In this document: positions 60,952 through 64,000 of the stretch, one piece after another
Position numbering within the stretch: the first letter of the stretch is position 1
Layout of the letters: each line of letters begins with the position of its first letter
Assembly (NCBI RefSeq): GCF_015732185.1
Contig: NZ_WIQM01000016.1
Location: forward strand, 186,001 to 250,000
Direction: 5' to 3'
Origin: Pectinatus haikarae
Lineage (GTDB): Bacteria; Bacillota; Negativicutes; Selenomonadales; Selenomonadaceae
Length of the DNA stretch: 64,000 nucleotides
The notes under the pieces: model-generated
What the model was told of the DNA's origin: nothing
Databases searched by the model: none
The model's input: the letters and a program-made list of their open reading frames with translations, nothing else
Position numbers and translations under genes: made by a program

Positions 60952-60980
60952 ATTATAGCGGATTTCAAAATACTTGTCAT
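60952..60980 (-). promoter_or_regulatory. Sigma-A promoter of prmA-rsmE
   Basis: On the minus strand ATGACA (60980-60975), 17-nt spacer, TATAAT (60957-60952), 46 bp before the prmA start. Confidence 0.7.
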
Positions 60981-61056
60981 TCCAGTCCAGTTTATTTTCA
61001 CCTTTTATCGTGTCTTTATCCTCAGTCCCTCAGCATACCAGACTGCATTTCACAAA

Positions 61057-61102
61057 ATAAAAAAGAAGAAACTCAGCTGAATCTTCTGCTGGCTCTTCTT
61101 TT
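61057..61102 (-). terminator. Terminator of the aroF-tyrA operon
   Basis: On the minus strand AAAAGAAGA pairs with TCTTCTTTT, with an inner AGC/GCT stem, and runs into TTTATTTTG. It lies 58 bp after the tyrA stop and before the prmA promoter. Confidence 0.6.
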
Positions 61103-61159
61103 AAGGAAAATCTACTAAATAATATATCTGCTGATAATACTTCATCCACTGCTAAAAAA

Positions 61160-62056
61160 TCACTCTATCTCATATATACTTTTTGTTTCATTCAGTATCT
61201 TATCCCGCATTTCCTTAGCTACAGTAAAATAATCATACAGCTTTTCTCTGTCTTTACTTTCTATCGCTCCTGTCACTTCTGATAATATTTCCTGCAGAAT
61301 CTGTAAGTTGTTCACGATGGCTGCAGAATTAGACAAGCATATATCCGCCCACATATCCGCATTGGATGAGGCAATCCTGGTCGTGTCTTTGAAACCGCCC
61401 CCCGCGAGCTTTATGCACTCGTCAAGATCGTTATAATTACGGTTCAAGAGACTCACTAATGCAGCTGCGGTGATATGAGGCACATGGCTTATCAAAGAAG
61501 CGCAGCGATCATGGCTGGCCAGATCAAGTTCAGTTATATTTGCGCCTGTCATCTTGATAAGAGCGCAGATTTTTTCCACGGCATCTTCAGAAACCGGCAT
61601 AGCCGGGTCTTTAATTATCACGTAGCATTTATTTTTAAATAAATCTTTTGATGCTGCGGACACACCGCTCTTTTCTCTTCCGGCCATCGGGTGTGCCGAC
61701 ACGTAATGAACAGAATCCGGCAGTATCTTGCGCAAAGCATTTGCCAAATATTGCTTGGTGCTGCCCGCATCCGTTATTACAGCCCCGTTTTTCAGATAAG
61801 GTCTTATTTGTTTGACAATAGGAACCATCTGCAACACAGGTGTGCTCAGATAGATTATATCAGCATCCTTAACAGCCTCCGCATTGCTGAGAAAGCATTT
61901 ATCCACTGCCCCTATTTTTTCGGCAGTCAGGCAGGATACTTCGGTACGGGTAGTCCCCGTTATATAAATATCATCTTTAAGCTTATCTTTTATTGCCATT
62001 CCAAAGGACCCGCCGATAAGTCCCACACCCAAAATCGCCAGTTTCATTTTTGCCAT
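61160..62056 (-). CDS. tyrA: Prephenate dehydrogenase
   Basis: A 298-aa NAD-dependent enzyme: N-terminal MKLAILGVGLIGGSFGMAIK (Rossmann), DIIYLSTPVLQMVPIVKQI, GAVITDAGSTKQYLANAL, VHYVSAHPMAGREKSGVSAA (catalytic His in SAHPMAG), and C-terminal LASHDRCASLISHVPHITAA and GGGFKDTTRIASSNADMWAD. It converts prephenate to 4-hydroxyphenylpyruvate for tyrosine. There is no fused chorismate mutase and no C-terminal ACT domain. It starts 1 bp after the aroF stop, so the pair is coupled and shares the T-box leader. Confidence 0.94.
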   Translation of the reverse strand: MAKMKLAILGVGLIGGSFGMAIKDKLKDDIYITGTTRTEVSCLTAEKIGAVDKCFLSNAEAVKDADIIYLSTPVLQMVPIVKQIRPYLKNGAVITDAGSTKQYLANALRKILPDSVHYVSAHPMAGREKSGVSAASKDLFKNKCYVIIKDPAMPVSEDAVEKICALIKMTGANITELDLASHDRCASLISHVPHITAAALVSLLNRNYNDLDECIKLAGGGFKDTTRIASSNADMWADICLSNSAAIVNNLQILQEILSEVTGAIESKDREKLYDYFTVAKEMRDKILNETKSIYEIE

Positions 62057-62057
62057 G

Positions 62058-63068
62058 TCATCTTTTTCCCATCATGGCTGCTATTGCCTTGACTTCAGTC
62101 ATAGTCGATTCAAAATTCTGCGGTGTCAAGGATTGATCTCCGTCACTTAAAGCACATTCCGGATGCGGATGAACTTCTATTATAAGTCCGTCTGCTCCTG
62201 CTGCTATTGCCGCCCTTGCCATAGGCCGCACCATCTGCCATCTGCCTGTTCCATGACTGGGATCAGCAATAACGGGCAGATGCGACAGCTCTTTAACGGC
62301 AGCTACAGCACTCAGATCCAAAGTATTTCTGGTAAAAGTTTCATATGTCCTTATACCGCGCTCGCACAATATAATATTATAATTTCCTTCATTAGCTATA
62401 TATTCAGCAGCATTGAGCCACTCGCTTATAGTCGCTGACAATCCTCTTTTCAAAAGCACAGGTTTGTGTGTTTTTCCCACTTCCTTGAGCAATTGGAAAT
62501 TCTGCATATTTCGCGCACCAATCTGCAATACGTCCGCGTAATTACTGATCATATCTATATCATTTTGATTTACCACCTCAGTAACTACACGTAAATCAAA
62601 TTTTTCACCGGCTTCTTTTAGCATAGCCAGGCCTTCCTCTGCAAGCCCTTGAAAATCATACGGAGAGGTGCGCGGTTTAAATGCTCCGCCGCGCAGGAAG
62701 GCCGCTCCTCCTTTTTTTACACATTCTGCGGCTTCCATAAGCTGTTCTCTGCTTTCCACTGCACAGGGACCAGCCATCACTGCCAAATGAGGACCACCTA
62801 TCTTTACTCCATTGACATCGACTATAGTATCTTCCTGCCGAAATTCACGGCTTACTAATTTATATTTTTCTGTAATACGAATCGTTTTTTCCACCCCTTG
62901 AAAAGCATTCATCTGCAAACCAGAAATAATTTTCTTGTCGCCTATCACACCCACAATCGTCCTTACAGCACCTTCAGATAAATGATAAGATAATCCCTCT
63001 GCCTCTATTTTTTCCTCAACTTTGTTCAAATCTTCCCGCGAAGCGTCAGGACTCATTACAATAATCAT
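62058..63068 (-). CDS. aroF: 3-deoxy-7-phosphoheptulonate (DAHP) synthase
   Basis: ATG 63068 (MIIVMSPDASREDLNKVEEK) follows GGAGG with a 7-nt spacer. The 336-aa enzyme has an N-terminal ferredoxin-like regulatory domain (residues 1-75, as in Thermotoga-type DAHP synthase) and a TIM-barrel catalytic domain: VMAGPCAVESREQLMEAAEC, LRGGAFKPRTSPYDFQG, VLQIGARNMQNFQLLKEVG, KPVLLKRGLSATISEWLNAA, ILCERGIRTYE, VIADPSHGTGRW. It condenses PEP and erythrose 4-phosphate, the first step of aromatic biosynthesis. Feedback through the N-terminal domain is expected, and transcription is controlled by the T-box. Confidence 0.94.
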   Translation of the reverse strand: MIIVMSPDASREDLNKVEEKIEAEGLSYHLSEGAVRTIVGVIGDKKIISGLQMNAFQGVEKTIRITEKYKLVSREFRQEDTIVDVNGVKIGGPHLAVMAGPCAVESREQLMEAAECVKKGGAAFLRGGAFKPRTSPYDFQGLAEEGLAMLKEAGEKFDLRVVTEVVNQNDIDMISNYADVLQIGARNMQNFQLLKEVGKTHKPVLLKRGLSATISEWLNAAEYIANEGNYNIILCERGIRTYETFTRNTLDLSAVAAVKELSHLPVIADPSHGTGRWQMVRPMARAAIAAGADGLIIEVHPHPECALSDGDQSLTPQNFESTMTEVKAIAAMMGKR

Positions 63069-63118
63069 CTTAATTCCTCCAAAATCATCAAAATATAAAA
63101 TATGCGATGAATGCAAAC

Positions 63119-63371
63119 AAAAAAACCCGTCCCCAAAAAGGGACGAGCAATTACCCGTGGTACCACCCTACTTGCTTATGCAAGCCGCTTATTTCAGATA
63201 CTAACATATCCTAGCCCAAGATAACGGGGGCAATCCGGCACAGCCTACTGCAATTTCAGCCTGCTGCTCACAAGTGTATTTCCACCGGCATATTTATCAT
63301 GTTTCACCACCCCATGACTCTCTGCAAAATACCATCCAGTGTACTTTTCCTGCTCACTGCATTTCATCTTG
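63119..63371 (-). promoter_or_regulatory. T-box leader of aroF-tyrA, apparent tyrosine specifier
   Basis: On the minus strand AGGGTGGTACCACGGG (63169-63154) is the T-box antiterminator sequence that pairs with the uncharged tRNA 3' end. It is followed by the terminator CGTCCC-loop-GGGACG (63145-63128) and seven T. Upstream, Stem I shows an AGAGAGTCATGG-type apical region, and UAC followed by A in GGAAATACACTTG (63278-63276), the expected position for the specifier codon. UAC reads tyrosine, matching TyrA. When tRNA-Tyr is uncharged the operon should be read through. Specifier assignment is by eye. Confidence 0.88.
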
Positions 63372-63377
63372 TATAGC

Positions 63378-63406
63378 AATATACCAACATTTTTTATATT
63401 TGTCAA
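63378..63406 (-). promoter_or_regulatory. Sigma-A promoter of the T-box leader
   Basis: On the minus strand TTGACA (63406-63401), 17-nt spacer, TATATT (63383-63378). It places the transcription start at about 63371, just before Stem I of the T-box. Confidence 0.85.
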
Positions 63407-63487
63407 GCAATCTTTTTGTAAAACTGTTATATGCAACGATCTTATTTAGCCGCAACAAAAAACACATTCTGTTTATTTTTACATTAC

Positions 63488-63517
63488 AAAAAGGCAGATA
63501 AATATCTGCCTTTTTTA
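63488..63517. terminator. Terminator downstream of hpf (bidirectional)
   Basis: AAAAAGGCAGAT - AAAT - ATCTGCCTTTTTT: a compact stem of GGCAGAT/ATCTGCC with A-run before and T-run after, so it works in both directions. It lies 19 bp after the hpf stop. Confidence 0.85.
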
Positions 63518-63535
63518 TGCCAGTCTATCACAATA

Positions 63536-64000
63536 TCAGCGGCTTGGCTCTATCAAACCATAGTTGCCATCTTTACGCCGATATACTACATTTACTTCTT
63601 CTGTTTTTGCATCCCGAAATACAAAAAATTCATGATTTATCAAATTCATCTGCATGATAGCTTCCTGTACATCCATCGGTTTTACTGCGAAGCGTTTTGT
63701 TTTGACGACAGGATACTCATCTTCGCTGCCGGCTGATTCATCTGCCGATATCGGCGGTACTGCTTCAATTTTAAAGCTGCCATTTCTAAAACGGCGTTCT
63801 AATTTTGTTTTATGTTTGCGTATCTGACGTTCCAATTTTTCTATAACAAGATCTATAGACGTATACATATCCATTGTCGATTCTTCGCCCCGCAGTAATA
63901 TGCCCTGCACAGGAACAGTGACTTCGACAATATGCCTGCCTTTTATTACCGTGAGCAAGACTGTTATTTCTCCAACGGTGTCAAAATATTTCGTTACCTT
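63536..64000 (-). CDS. hpf: Ribosome hibernation promoting factor, long form (5' end outside window)
   Basis: The frame is open to the right edge, with residues KVTKYFDTVGEITVLLTVIKG belonging to the N-terminal HPF/RaiA domain, so the first roughly 35 residues are missing. Visible parts: RHIVEVTVPVQGILLRGEES, TMDMYTSIDLVIEKLERQIR, KHKTKLERRFR, a linker, and the C-terminal dimerisation domain KTKRFAVKPMDVQEAIMQMN, NHEFFVFRDAKTEEVNVVYR, RKDGNYGLIEP. Long HPF binds the 30S decoding centre and pairs 70S ribosomes into 100S dimers in stationary phase. Rightmost gene of the window. Confidence 0.93.
   Translation of the reverse strand, partial: KVTKYFDTVGEITVLLTVIKGRHIVEVTVPVQGILLRGEESTMDMYTSIDLVIEKLERQIRKHKTKLERRFRNGSFKIEAVPPISADESAGSEDEYPVVKTKRFAVKPMDVQEAIMQMNLINHEFFVFRDAKTEEVNVVYRRKDGNYGLIEPSR

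Overview
The window reads as Firmicutes DNA of the Negativicutes type (Selenomonas/Pectinatus/Megamonas relatives). The support is a low-GC genome with strong AGGAGG ribosome binding sites, an hrcA-grpE-dnaK-dnaJ operon behind a CIRCE operator, a prmA-rsmE-mtaB-HIT-rpsU-yqeY run, and a T-box leader in front of aroF-tyrA. The genus is an inference; no 16S or tRNA gene is present.

Bases 1 to about 30,560 are accessory DNA. From the left edge they hold: an AVAST type 1-like defence operon (MBL-fold protein, trypsin/STAND fusion, cut-off third gene); a small membrane protein; an orphan AbiEi-type antitoxin with repeats upstream; a coiled-coil gene; a two-gene module I do not recognise (7725-10699); a gene remnant; an HNH-NACHT giant paired with a Schlafen/AlbA_2 protein; a RhuM protein; a second copy of the coiled-coil gene; an IS1182-like element; an ArdC antirestriction protein; two paralogous 56-59 aa proteins that bracket a LysR/GNAT/GlpM cargo; a replication-initiator-like gene with internal 78-bp repeats; parB, parA, a likely small RNA; and an IS6-like element next to a remnant of a relative. 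This looks like an integrated or plasmid-derived element that collected defence genes. Neither an integrase nor conjugation genes lie inside the window. Base composition is a mosaic, from very AT-rich at the left edge to much more GC-rich at 7.7-15.5 kb.

The most unusual sequence signal is a palindrome family, consensus GGTGTCCATAATGGACACC, at four places (6437, 22384, 24930, 25054). Two copies sit at matching positions upstream of the two paralogous small genes. The tandem repeats inside the rep-like gene carry related GTCC-N4-GGAC arms. This suggests one replicon-encoded DNA-binding protein acting at an origin and at dispersed operators.

From 30,790 the DNA is chromosomal: RlmD, a phosphoglycolate phosphatase-like HAD protein, an Ogt-like protein whose catalytic Cys is replaced by Ser, a free-standing FolP N-terminal-like domain, an MBL hydrolase, the bifunctional ppGpp enzyme Rsh, CstA, the heat-shock operon (transcribed right to left), a PLD-helicase-DUF3427 protein on the other strand, and an RpiR regulator.

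The RpiR gene lies beside a gluconate-type sugar acid cluster: two FGGY kinases, GntP permease, 6-phosphogluconate dehydrogenase, an orphan glucitol-type PTS IIA, a hydroxyacid dehydrogenase and a zinc alcohol dehydrogenase. These could import a hexonate, oxidise or reduce it, phosphorylate it and feed the pentose phosphate pathway. Translation and RNA-modification genes follow (yqeY, rpsU, HIT, mtaB, rsmE, prmA), then tyrA and aroF under a T-box with an apparent Tyr specifier, and finally the 3' part of hpf running off the right edge.
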